Below are positions 54,884 to 63,216 of a stretch of 64,000 nt of DNA, piece after piece. The notes below the pieces were generated by a model, which worked only from the letters and a program-made list of their open reading frames with translations, made no database searches and was not told the origin of the DNA. The position numbers were made by a program, and so were the translations under genes. This stretch comes from Maricaulis sp036231565 (lineage in GTDB: Bacteria; Pseudomonadota; Alphaproteobacteria; Caulobacterales; Maricaulaceae). Location of the stretch: contig JAZAHA010000048.1 of the NCBI GenBank assembly GCA_036231565.1, forward strand, positions 36,919 to 100,918. The letters run 5' to 3'. Each line of letters begins with the position of its first letter. The first letter of the stretch is position 1.

Positions 54884-56535
54884 TCGCGGCCCTGATCCAG
54901 TCCGCCGGTTTCGCGCTGACCGCCGCGGCAGTACTGGCGGCCGGTATTGCCGTCTTCGACCGGTTCGCCCCGCAGGCCTGGCTGCGCGAGCGCCACGATC
55001 TGGCGCTGGCCGCCATCCTGACCGTCCCCCTGGTCTTTCTTGTCGCGGTGCTGCCGCGGCCCGAGGCGTCGCAGGAGGTCCTGCCGGTCTATATCGAAAC
55101 GCCGGTTGCGGCCGATATCGCGGACACGCCCGCCAAGACCCATGAGCGCCTGCCCGAACTGCCTGACATCGAAACGGCCGGCCTGTTCGAACGCTTGCCC
55201 GTCTCGGCGGAGCTGATTGCGGGCATCGGGCTGGCGAGCTGGGCCGCGATCACTCTGGCCATGCTGCTGCGCCTGGCCGCCGATCTGGTCGCGCTGCAGC
55301 GTCTCAAGGCGCGGGCGCGCCGCACGGCGCCGCCGGCTGAACTGGCGATGTCGTTTGCCCTGCCGGTGGCCGAAAGCGATGAGGTGAACTGTCCCATGGT
55401 GGCCGGCTTCACCGCGCCGCTGATCCTGGTGCCGCGCGGCTTTGCCCTGGACGCCGCGGCCCGGCCCGTGATCGAGCACGAGATTGCCCATGTGCGCCGC
55501 GGCGATACCTGGGCCGCGCTGGGCGTGCGGGCGGTGATGGCAGTGTTCTGGTGGGCGCTGCCGCTGCGCTGGGTCCTGCCGGTGCTCGACCGCTCCCGCG
55601 AAGCCCTGTGCGACCGCCAGGCGGCCCGGATCACCGGTCAACCCCGCGCCCTGGCCATAGCCCTGCTCGATAGTGCGGCAGCGGCCGTGAAAACGCCCTC
55701 CCTGGCTCTTGCGGCCGCGCCGACCCGCAGCGGTCTGGCCCGCCGTATCGGCCATCTCACAGCGCCCGGTGCGCTCGATCGAAAGGACAGTGTCATGCGT
55801 TTTGCCCTCATCCTCCCCGTGCTGGCTGCCGGAAGCCTCATCCTGACGCCGAGCGTCGGTGCCACCCTGGACGCGCCCGCCGCGGCGCCACGCTCGCTGG
55901 ACGAGGCGCTCGATCGCGATGCCCGCCTTTTCCACGCCGCCCGCCGCGGCCGGACCGGCGAAGTCTCCGCCCTGCTGGCCGACGGTGCCAATGCGGACGT
56001 GCGCTTTTCCGGCGATGGTACGGCACTGACAGCCGCCGTGCGCAATGGCGAGCGCGAGACAGCCCGCATCCTGCTGGCCGCCGGTGCCGATCCGGACCTC
56101 GGCGTGCGCGGTGACGGCAATCCGCTGATCGCGGCGGCCGCACGCGGCGATCATGAGATGGTGGAGATGCTGCTGTCCTATGGCGCCGATGTGAACGAGG
56201 CCTATTCCGGTGACGGCAATGCCCTGATCGCCGCGGCGCTTCGCGGGCGGGTCGATGTTGTCGATCTGCTGCTGGAAGCCGGTGCCGATCCCAATGCCTA
56301 TGTCCGTGGCGACGAGACCCCGCTGATCAATGCGGCCCAGGGCGGCCATGTCGATGTCGCCGAACGCCTGGCCGAGGCCGGAGCCGACCTGTCGCTGACC
56401 GTGCTCGCCAATATCCGGGACGGCCGCGAGGAATACCGCTCGCCGCTCAGCGAGGCGCGCCGCAACGGCCATCGCGACATGGTGCGCTGGCTTGAAGCAA
56501 ATGGTGCCACGCATCAGGCCCCGTCCGGCCGCTAG
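54880..56535 (+). CDS. M56 (BlaR1-like) membrane metallopeptidase fused to ankyrin repeats
   Basis: A 551-residue protein. The N-terminal half has membrane segments (about residues 7-25, 42-60, 112-132) and a zinc protease site HEIAHVRRG with downstream REALCDRQA, as in M56 antirepressor proteases. A further hydrophobic stretch (FALILPVLAAGSLILTPSVG, about residues 308-327) is followed by five or more ankyrin repeats (ARRGRTGEVSALLADGANAD; RGDHEMVEMLLSYGADV; GRVDVVDLLLEAGADPN). The usual penicillin-binding sensor domain is absent. The ankyrins may be the sensor domain on the periplasmic side. Overlaps the BlaI gene, so they are coupled. Confidence 0.88.
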   Translation: MIAALIQSAGFALTAAAVLAAGIAVFDRFAPQAWLRERHDLALAAILTVPLVFLVAVLPRPEASQEVLPVYIETPVAADIADTPAKTHERLPELPDIETAGLFERLPVSAELIAGIGLASWAAITLAMLLRLAADLVALQRLKARARRTAPPAELAMSFALPVAESDEVNCPMVAGFTAPLILVPRGFALDAAARPVIEHEIAHVRRGDTWAALGVRAVMAVFWWALPLRWVLPVLDRSREALCDRQAARITGQPRALAIALLDSAAAAVKTPSLALAAAPTRSGLARRIGHLTAPGALDRKDSVMRFALILPVLAAGSLILTPSVGATLDAPAAAPRSLDEALDRDARLFHAARRGRTGEVSALLADGANADVRFSGDGTALTAAVRNGERETARILLAAGADPDLGVRGDGNPLIAAAARGDHEMVEMLLSYGADVNEAYSGDGNALIAAALRGRVDVVDLLLEAGADPNAYVRGDETPLINAAQGGHVDVAERLAEAGADLSLTVLANIRDGREEYRSPLSEARRNGHRDMVRWLEANGATHQAPSGR

Positions 56536-56605
56536 CCGCAGCTGACATACCCCGCCGCCAGTCATTCAGGGCGCGGCGGCGGGGCTCGATTTTCTGGAGA
56601 CATCA

Positions 56606-58171
56606 ATGACGGAATCCTCTTTCGCCAGCTTGGCGAAACCCTTTGTGCTGGGCGCCTGTCTGGCCGTTGCGGCCACCACCACGATCGTTCTGACAGCCCA
56701 GGCCCAGAGCCCGGATCAGGACCCGGATCAGCGCGCCGCCGGCTTTGCCGATCATCTGCGGCCGCGCATCCAGCAGGCCGGAGCGCCGCAAAGCTGGACG
56801 CTGGAAGAGCGCATGGCGCACTACGCCGTGCCTGGCGTCGCCGTTGCGGTGATCGATGATGGCGCGGTGGTCTATGAAGCCGGCTTCGGCGTGCTGCAGG
56901 CCGGCGGTGACACGCCGGTCGATGCGCACACCGTGTTTTCCGCCGGCTCGGTCAGCAAGGTCGTCACGGCGACACTGATCCTGCGGCTGGCGGATACCGG
57001 CTATCTCGATCTGGACGCCGACGTGCTGGACACGGTCTCGTCCTGGCAGCTGCCGGCCGAACGCGATGCCTTTGCCGGTGAGCCGGTCAATCTGCGGGCC
57101 ATTCTCTCGCACACGTCCGGCTTCAACATTCACGGCTTTGCCGATTTCCAGCCGGGCGAGGCCCTGCCGGATGTGATCGCGACGCTGAACGGTGCGGCCC
57201 CGGCCAGCGGCGAGCCGCTGGCGCGCGAATTCCGCACGGGGAGCGGCTATCAGTATTCCGGCGGCGGTTACACGCTGGCGCAATTGCTGGTCAGCGATGT
57301 GATGGGCGCGCCCTTCGAAACCGTGGCGCGCGATCAGCTGTTCGCGCCGCTGGGACTGACGCGCAGCACCTATACCAATCCGCTGCCGCCCGAGCATGGC
57401 AATATCGCGCACGCCCACAATGGCGGCGGTGAACCGGTTGCCCTGCCGCGCGGTTATGAGGCCATGCCGGAGATGGCGGCGTCGGGTCTGTGGACCAGCG
57501 CCCATGATCTGGGTGCGCTGGTGGCCGGGCTGATCGACAGCTATCGCGGCGAGGCGGGGCCGCTCTCGCAATCCGGCGCCATCGCCATGATGACCCGCGT
57601 CGCACCGGGCGAGCACGGGCTGGGGCCGCGGGTGACGGGCAGCGGCGAGCGTTTTGTCTTCCACCATGGCGGCACGAACAATTCCTACCGCGCCTGGATC
57701 GAAGGCCATCCGGCCACGGGCGATGGCCTGGTCATTCTGACCAATGGCGCCCGGGGGCGGTCCCTGATCGACGAGATCCGCAATGCGGTTGCCGACACGA
57801 TGGGCTGGCCCGTCAATGCGCCGGTCGTGGCACCGGAGCTGAGTCTCGATCCGGCCGTACTGGCGGATTTTTCGGGCACCTACGCGGTCGATGCCGGCTT
57901 CCCGGTGGATCTGCGTGAACAGATGAGCGGCGGGTTTTTCGAACTGCCGCTGGCGGTGCGTGTCCAGGACGGCCAGCTGGAAATCGGCCGGGCCGGCGGC
58001 GATCGCTACAGCCCGCTCACCCCGCTCTCGCCGACGCGCTTTGTTCTTGCTGACATGGCCGACACGATGGGTATCTGGGAGATCGAATTCCATCGCAATG
58101 CCCTGGGCGAGGCGACCGGCCTGACCCTGCGGCTGGAAAACGCCCTGTCGCACTACCGGCGCCAGGACTGA
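56606..58171 (+). CDS. Exported serine hydrolase, beta-lactamase (PF00144) family
   Basis: A 521-residue protein with an N-terminal signal or anchor segment (GACLAVAATTTIVLTAQAQ). The catalytic SxxK is SVSK in FSAGSVSKVVTATLIL, the second motif is YSGGGY, and the third is HHGG in FVFHHGGTNNSYRAWIEG. A C-terminal domain (after about residue 410, ADFSGTYAVDAGF) is common in D-aminopeptidase/esterase relatives. It lies 70 bp downstream of the M56-ankyrin gene and is probably the regulated output of that system. Whether it cleaves beta-lactams is not shown by sequence. Confidence 0.88.
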   Translation: MTESSFASLAKPFVLGACLAVAATTTIVLTAQAQSPDQDPDQRAAGFADHLRPRIQQAGAPQSWTLEERMAHYAVPGVAVAVIDDGAVVYEAGFGVLQAGGDTPVDAHTVFSAGSVSKVVTATLILRLADTGYLDLDADVLDTVSSWQLPAERDAFAGEPVNLRAILSHTSGFNIHGFADFQPGEALPDVIATLNGAAPASGEPLAREFRTGSGYQYSGGGYTLAQLLVSDVMGAPFETVARDQLFAPLGLTRSTYTNPLPPEHGNIAHAHNGGGEPVALPRGYEAMPEMAASGLWTSAHDLGALVAGLIDSYRGEAGPLSQSGAIAMMTRVAPGEHGLGPRVTGSGERFVFHHGGTNNSYRAWIEGHPATGDGLVILTNGARGRSLIDEIRNAVADTMGWPVNAPVVAPELSLDPAVLADFSGTYAVDAGFPVDLREQMSGGFFELPLAVRVQDGQLEIGRAGGDRYSPLTPLSPTRFVLADMADTMGIWEIEFHRNALGEATGLTLRLENALSHYRRQD

Positions 58172-58231
58172 TCTTCCGGCGGCGCCCCTGCGCTGTAGAC
58201 TGGCTGCAGATTCGGCCGGAGGGGCGCCGCC

Positions 58232-59527
58232 TTGAAGATACTCATTGCCGGGGCGTCCGGCTTTATCGGTTCCCATATCGCGGCGCATCTTCATGCTGCC
58301 GGACACAGTGTCATCGCCGCGGCGCGCGGCGTCGGCACCGCCCGGCAGCGTGCGCCCTGGCTCGACTGGATGGCCTGCGATTTCCGGCATGACCGCACTG
58401 AAGACTGGGCAGAGCGCCTGGCGGGTGTCGATGCGGTGGTGAACTGTGTCGGCGTGCTGCAGGACGGGCTTGGCGATGACAGCCGGGCGGTCCATGTCGC
58501 GGGGGCGGATGCCCTGTTCGAGGCGTGCGAGCAGGCCGGTGTCCGGCGTGTGCTGCACATCTCGGCGGTCGGGGTCGATGCGGCGGCCGGGTCCAGCTAT
58601 GCGCGGGACAAGCTGGCGGGGGAGACGGCGCTGAAGGCCCGCGATCTCGACTGGCTGATCCTGCGCCCCTCGCTGGTGATCGCCCGCAATGTCTATGGCG
58701 GCACCGCCCTGCTGCGCGCGCTGTGCGGTATTCCCTGGATCACGCCCCTGGTCGGCGGGCAGCAGGTCTTCCGGCCCATCGGCATGGATGATCTGTGTGC
58801 CGCGGTCGCCGATCTGGTGCGGCCGGATGCGCCGTGCCGGCAGAGCTTCGACCTGGCGGGTCCGGAACGGGTCAGCCTGGCCGATGCCGCGCGCGGCTAT
58901 CGCCGCTGGCTCGGCTTTGGCGAGACCCGCATCTGGCCGGTACCGCGCTGGCTGGCCGCGCCGGCCTTTCGGGCCGGGGACCTTCTGGGCTGGCTGGGCG
59001 TGCGCACGCCCTTGCGCAGCAATGCTCTCAAACAGCTCGACTTCGATGTCGAGGGCGATCCGGCGCCCTGGATCGCGGCCACGGGCGCCCGGCCGTGCGG
59101 CTTTCACGACTGGCTCGCAGCCCATCCCGCCGGTGTGCAGGATCGCTGGCAGGCACGGCTGGGCTTTGCGCGGCCGCTGGCGCGCTGGGTGCTGGGCCTG
59201 TTCTGGCTGGTGACGGGGCTTCTGACGCTGACCGTCGCCCGGTCCGGTGCGATGGATGTGCTGGCGTCGGCGGGACTGACCGGCACGGCCGGCACGCTCG
59301 TTTTCTGGCTCACCTCGCTGTTCGACATCGCGGTAGGTCTTGCCATGCTCGCCAAATGGCGCGTGCGAAGTGCGGCGGCGCTGATGATTGCGGGCACGCT
59401 TGGCTATGTCGCCGGGATCAGCTGGCTGGCGCCGGACCTGTGGGCCGATCCGCTGGGCCCGGTGATCAAGGTCTTCCCCGCGATGGCGCTGGCGCTGCTG
59501 GTGGCGGCGACGGAGGATGAACGCTGA
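58232..59527 (+). CDS. NAD(P)-dependent epimerase-like protein fused to a DoxX-like membrane domain
   Basis: A 431-residue fusion started by TTG at 58232, with GGAGGGG shortly before. Residues 1-290 are an atypical SDR with the cofactor loop GASGFIGSHIAAHL and YARDKLAGE, similar to NDUFA9-like SDRs. The C-terminal 120 residues hold four hydrophobic helices (FWLVTGLLTLTVARSG to FPAMALALLVAATE), resembling DoxX-type domains. Its stop overlaps the start of the DUF2269 gene. Substrate unknown. Confidence 0.85.
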   Translation: MKILIAGASGFIGSHIAAHLHAAGHSVIAAARGVGTARQRAPWLDWMACDFRHDRTEDWAERLAGVDAVVNCVGVLQDGLGDDSRAVHVAGADALFEACEQAGVRRVLHISAVGVDAAAGSSYARDKLAGETALKARDLDWLILRPSLVIARNVYGGTALLRALCGIPWITPLVGGQQVFRPIGMDDLCAAVADLVRPDAPCRQSFDLAGPERVSLADAARGYRRWLGFGETRIWPVPRWLAAPAFRAGDLLGWLGVRTPLRSNALKQLDFDVEGDPAPWIAATGARPCGFHDWLAAHPAGVQDRWQARLGFARPLARWVLGLFWLVTGLLTLTVARSGAMDVLASAGLTGTAGTLVFWLTSLFDIAVGLAMLAKWRVRSAAALMIAGTLGYVAGISWLAPDLWADPLGPVIKVFPAMALALLVAATEDER

Positions 59528-59991
59528 TGGACCTCTATGTGCTCGCCCGGCTCGTCCATATCCTCTCGGCCTGCGTCCTGTTCGGATCCGGCGCCGCGAT
59601 TGCTTTCTTCATGCTGATGGCCTGGCGGTCTGGCGACCGGGCCGGCTTTGCGCTCGCATCGCGCCACGTCGTGCTCGCCGACTGGCTGTTCACGGCGAGT
59701 GCGGTGGTCATCCAGCCCCTGTCCGGCATCGCCCTGGCGCATCTGGCCGGATGGCCGCTGACGGCGCCCTGGCTGCTGGCCAGCTACGGGCTCTACGGCT
59801 TTATCGGGGCCTGCTGGCTGCCGGTGGTGTGGATCCAGTATCGCGTGCGCGACCGGCTCGCGGCGGCAGAGGGTGAGGCCGTCCCGCCGGAAGTTCACCG
59901 GCTGATGCGGATCTGGTTCGTACTGGGCTGGCCGGCCTTTGCCGCGCTCATCGCGATCTTCGTCCTGATGATCACGAAACCGGGCTTCTGA
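59527..59991 (+). CDS. DUF2269 membrane protein
   Basis: A 154-residue protein with four hydrophobic segments. LYVLARLVHILSACVLFGSGAAIAFFML and ASRHVVLADWLFTASAVVIQPLSGIAL are DUF2269 features. It is translationally coupled to the SDR-DoxX-like gene (TGATG) and the two are often found together. Function unknown; it converges with sodC across 3 bp. Confidence 0.88.
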   Translation: MDLYVLARLVHILSACVLFGSGAAIAFFMLMAWRSGDRAGFALASRHVVLADWLFTASAVVIQPLSGIALAHLAGWPLTAPWLLASYGLYGFIGACWLPVVWIQYRVRDRLAAAEGEAVPPEVHRLMRIWFVLGWPAFAALIAIFVLMITKPGF

Positions 59992-59994
59992 CGC

Positions 59995-60558
59995 CTATTC
60001 GACCGCAATCGCGCCGCAGGCGATGCGCGTACCGGCGCCGCCGATCGGCTGGGAGTGGTGGTCGTCCGGCCCGGCATGGATGACGATGGCCGAGCCGTCG
60101 CTGTCGAGCAGGGAGACCCGGCCCGGTGCGTCCGTGACGGTGATGCCGGTGGCGTAGAGCTCGGCGTGGATATTCCCGGCGGCATCGGCCCAGATATTCG
60201 GCAGGTCGGCCGGGGCGGGGCCCATGGGGTTAAGCAGGCCGTGCGCAACGCTGTCCGGATTGATGTGGCTGCCTGACGCCGTGAAGCCGCGGCCGGAGCA
60301 GTCGGCTGTCTCGTGCAGATGCACGGCATGCCACTGGCCGCGCGCCTGGACCGGCAGATCGTTGACGCGCAGCCGGATCAGAACGCCCTGCGGGCCCTCG
60401 GTAAAGACGGCCAGTCCGGACAGGGGGGCGCCGTTATGCCCGCTGAGCGGCACACGGACCGTTGCCGGTGCACTTTCAGATGACGCATCCGGTGTCTGGG
60501 CCATGGCGGTGGGCGCCAAGGAGATGAGGGCAAACGCGAGGACACTTCGGATCAGCAT
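59995..60558 (-). CDS. sodC: Cu/Zn superoxide dismutase, periplasmic
   Basis: A 187-residue protein with a signal peptide (MLIRSVLAFALISLAPTAMAQ). Copper and zinc ligands are visible in HAVHLHETADCSG, SHINPDSVAHG and HAGPDDHHSQP, and the C-terminal GGAGTRIACGAI has the disulfide Cys and the active-site Arg. It detoxifies superoxide in the periplasm, complementing the cytoplasmic SodB. The ATG at 60558 is chosen because it gives a proper signal peptide. Confidence 0.95.
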   Translation of the reverse strand: MLIRSVLAFALISLAPTAMAQTPDASSESAPATVRVPLSGHNGAPLSGLAVFTEGPQGVLIRLRVNDLPVQARGQWHAVHLHETADCSGRGFTASGSHINPDSVAHGLLNPMGPAPADLPNIWADAAGNIHAELYATGITVTDAPGRVSLLDSDGSAIVIHAGPDDHHSQPIGGAGTRIACGAIAVE

Positions 60559-60587
60559 GGGAGGCTCCGGCCGGCTACCGCCTCTAG

Positions 60588-61628
60588 TTAGGAACCTGGG
60601 GCGTACACTTCCACCCCGCCGGTCGTTCCCCGGGCACTCGGGCCGGTCGCGCCGGCAATGGCGAAGATGCGGTTCTCGATGGCGACACCGCCCAGCCCGT
60701 GGCGCGGTGTGCGCATGCGCGGACCGGCCTGCCAGGCATCGGCAGCCGGGTCGTAGATCCACATGTCCGGATAGACACCGCCGCCATCATCGCCGAACCA
60801 CTCGCCGCCAAAAGCGTGGATCCGGCCATGGGCAACAGCCGCCGCGAGCCCGCCCTGGCCCTGCGGCAGCGGGGCGAGCGTGTGCCAGGTGTCGGTCTGC
60901 GGATCATAGGCCTCGTGCCGGGTCTCATTGCCGGCGCCGACACGACGGCCGCCGATCACGTGGAAGCGGCCGTCCAGGGCGACACCGGCGGCCGAGTTGC
61001 GCGGGTTCGGATTGGGGGCGGCCCGGCGCCAGCGATCCTCTGCGGCGTCGTAGACGAAATGCACGCCGCTGTCGGTGTGGTCGGGCCAGTTGGCATTGGC
61101 CTCGCCTGCGGGCTGACGGCCGGTGGCGACATGAATGCCCGACGGCAGCGAGACTGCGCAGGTCTCGGCAAAGGGCTCCGGCAGGGGCGCGACCTCCTGC
61201 CAGGTGTCGGCATCGGGATCGTAGCGCGTGTTGGTGGAGAGCATGTGCCAGGCCCCGCCCCGGGCTGCATGAAAGCCGCCGATCGCGAAGACGGCGTCGG
61301 CATGTCCGACCAGATTGGGGTGATGGCGCGGTTCGGGCAGGGCGGCGATCTCGGCCCAGCTGCCGCCGGCGTGCGGACCCGGTGACCAGCAGAAGACCCG
61401 GTCGAGAATACCCATGCCGCCCTGCGTCACCTCGGCATCGGGCGACAGCCCGCCGGCCAGGTAGATGCGCCCGTGCAGCACGGCCGGATAGATTTCCTGG
61501 GTGCGCACCGGCAGCGATGTGGCCGGTATCCACGCGGATGTCTCTGCAGATGACTGTGCGAAGGCCGGCGGGACGAGCCCGGCGGCGAGGCTGGCGGAAA
61601 CAAATCCGCGTCGTGTCAGCGTGTTCAT
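60588..61628 (-). CDS. Tat-exported kelch-repeat protein
   Basis: A 346-residue protein. The N-terminus MNTLTRRGFVSASLAAGLVPPAFAQ carries a twin-arginine (TRRGFV) signal with a hydrophobic core and an AxA-type site. The rest is a kelch beta-propeller of about six blades, with repeats such as IYLAGGLS, VFAIGGFHAARGG, RFHVIGGRR and IHAFGGEWFG, each followed by a Trp or Tyr. Such proteins bind ligands or sugars, or have sialic-acid mutarotase-like activity; the role is unknown. It would use the TatABC encoded at 22708-24110. Confidence 0.88.
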   Translation of the reverse strand: MNTLTRRGFVSASLAAGLVPPAFAQSSAETSAWIPATSLPVRTQEIYPAVLHGRIYLAGGLSPDAEVTQGGMGILDRVFCWSPGPHAGGSWAEIAALPEPRHHPNLVGHADAVFAIGGFHAARGGAWHMLSTNTRYDPDADTWQEVAPLPEPFAETCAVSLPSGIHVATGRQPAGEANANWPDHTDSGVHFVYDAAEDRWRRAAPNPNPRNSAAGVALDGRFHVIGGRRVGAGNETRHEAYDPQTDTWHTLAPLPQGQGGLAAAVAHGRIHAFGGEWFGDDGGGVYPDMWIYDPAADAWQAGPRMRTPRHGLGGVAIENRIFAIAGATGPSARGTTGGVEVYAPGS

Positions 61629-61693
61629 GTATCTCTCCCGACGGGCCGGAGAAGTGAACCGGATACGACGCGGATTGACCAGTCCCCTGCGTG

Positions 61694-62965
61694 TTACCCG
61701 GCGGGGCAGTTGCCGCCGGTAATGCGGGCGATCTCGGCCGGATCGCCATCGGTTTGTGCCGGTTCGATGTCCAGGGCACAGGCGATGATGCCGTACACAT
61801 TGACGTTCTCGAATGCCGTCGGACGGGTGCCCTGCGGGAAGACCGGCCCGGCGCCGATGAAGGTCGCGCCCATGCTTTCCGCGCGGTTGTCATAGCCGTG
61901 CATGCCGTGCAGCGAGGTGTGATAGGGATTGCTCAGATCGGTGCTCGACGACGTGATCAGCCAGTCCGGCTGGGCCAGGATGAAGAGGTCGGGACCGCGG
62001 TCCGGGTGGTCGAAATGCCAGTGATCCGGATAGTCCTGGCGGCGATAGGCCATGATGCGCGGATCGGCGCCCTGCAGCGCCTGGTAGACGCGATTGACGT
62101 CTTCCTCGCTGCCATAGCCCATCAGGAAGGGCTCCAGCCCCATGCCGTAGGCGCCCATGCCCTCCTCGAACAGGATGCCGTCGAGATCGGCCAGTTCGTC
62201 GATGCGGATGACCCGCTCGGTCGAGACGGCCGACATGCCGTGGTCCGACACGATGATGATATTGGTCCGGTCCAGCAGGCCGCGTTCTTCGAGACCGTCG
62301 ACGATCTCGCCGACCAGGCGGTCGACTTCGGCAACGGCTTCACCTTCTTCCGGCGTGAACGGGCCGGCGCGGTGGGTGACCGTGTCGACATGGTCGAAAT
62401 AGACGGCGGCAAAGCGCGGCTGTTCGTCAGCCGGGGCGTCGAACCAGGCGAGGACCTCGTCGACCCGCTCGTCATAGGGTTTGTTGTGCTCATAAGGATG
62501 CCAGACGCTGGCCATGTCGCCATCGACCGGGCTTTCCGAACCCAGCCAGAACATGATGTGGCTGCGCACATCCTGGCGCTCGGCCGTGATCCAGATCGGC
62601 TCGCCCTGCCACCAGAACGGATCCTGCGGGCTGCCTTCGGCTGCGGAGAAGTGACGGCGGGCGGCCGTATCCCAGGGCGAGTTGGAAATCATGCCGTGAT
62701 GCTCGGGATAGAGGCCTGTCGCGATCGAGTAGAAATTCACGAAGGTCTTCGACGGCATGACGGGAATCATGCGTTCCGGCCGCGTGCCGCGATCGGCGAG
62801 CGCCTGCAGGTTCGGCGCGTCCCAACGGTCGATCGCATCATAGCGCAGGCCGTCCAGGCCGATCATCAGCACGATCGGATCGTCCTGCGGCGCCTGTGAC
62901 GGAACGTGGCTGCAGGCGGCCAGGAGGGCCGTGGCGGCGAGGGTGGCAAAGGCGGCAAGACGCAT
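61694..62965 (-). CDS. Alkaline phosphatase-superfamily (NPP-type) lipoprotein phosphodiesterase
   Basis: A 423-residue protein from the ATG at 62965, with a lipoprotein signal ending in LLAACSH. It follows the nucleotide pyrophosphatase/phosphodiesterase pattern: metal-binding Asp in MIGLDGLRYDAI, the Thr nucleophile in MPSKTFVNFYSIATGLYPEHHGM, Asp/His in YFDHVDTVTHRAG, and IIIVSDHGMSAV. It probably hydrolyses phosphodiester or pyrophosphate bonds in the periplasm; substrate unknown. Confidence 0.92.
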   Translation of the reverse strand: MRLAAFATLAATALLAACSHVPSQAPQDDPIVLMIGLDGLRYDAIDRWDAPNLQALADRGTRPERMIPVMPSKTFVNFYSIATGLYPEHHGMISNSPWDTAARRHFSAAEGSPQDPFWWQGEPIWITAERQDVRSHIMFWLGSESPVDGDMASVWHPYEHNKPYDERVDEVLAWFDAPADEQPRFAAVYFDHVDTVTHRAGPFTPEEGEAVAEVDRLVGEIVDGLEERGLLDRTNIIIVSDHGMSAVSTERVIRIDELADLDGILFEEGMGAYGMGLEPFLMGYGSEEDVNRVYQALQGADPRIMAYRRQDYPDHWHFDHPDRGPDLFILAQPDWLITSSSTDLSNPYHTSLHGMHGYDNRAESMGATFIGAGPVFPQGTRPTAFENVNVYGIIACALDIEPAQTDGDPAEIARITGGNCPAG

Positions 62966-63216
62966 ATCGGGTTCCCCAACACAAGATGAAGCTGGCACGG
63001 GTGTAAGCGGGGATTGTCACAAACGGAAGACAGCGCCTGTCAATTGCGCCGCGGCCAACCGACGCCGGTGTTTGCGCCAGCCCCCCCCGATTGTTAAGAC
63101 TTGGCGACAGGCCTGCCGCCTGATTCACGCGCTTTTCCGGCTTTTGCCGCAAGCCGCGTGACGGCGGCGTTTTTCGTGGATGCCGGCCGGGCGGCCGGAA
63201 CCCGCGAAACCAGCAC

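Noticed and set aside
54697..56565. 622-codon open frame on - opposite the BlaI and M56-ankyrin genes
   Set aside because: Shadow of the repeat-rich + strand gene; repeats in translation merely mirror the ankyrin repeats.
56603..59125. 840-codon open frame on - opposite the serine hydrolase and SDR genes
   Set aside because: Arg/His/Gln-rich composition without domains; the + strand carries clear catalytic motifs.
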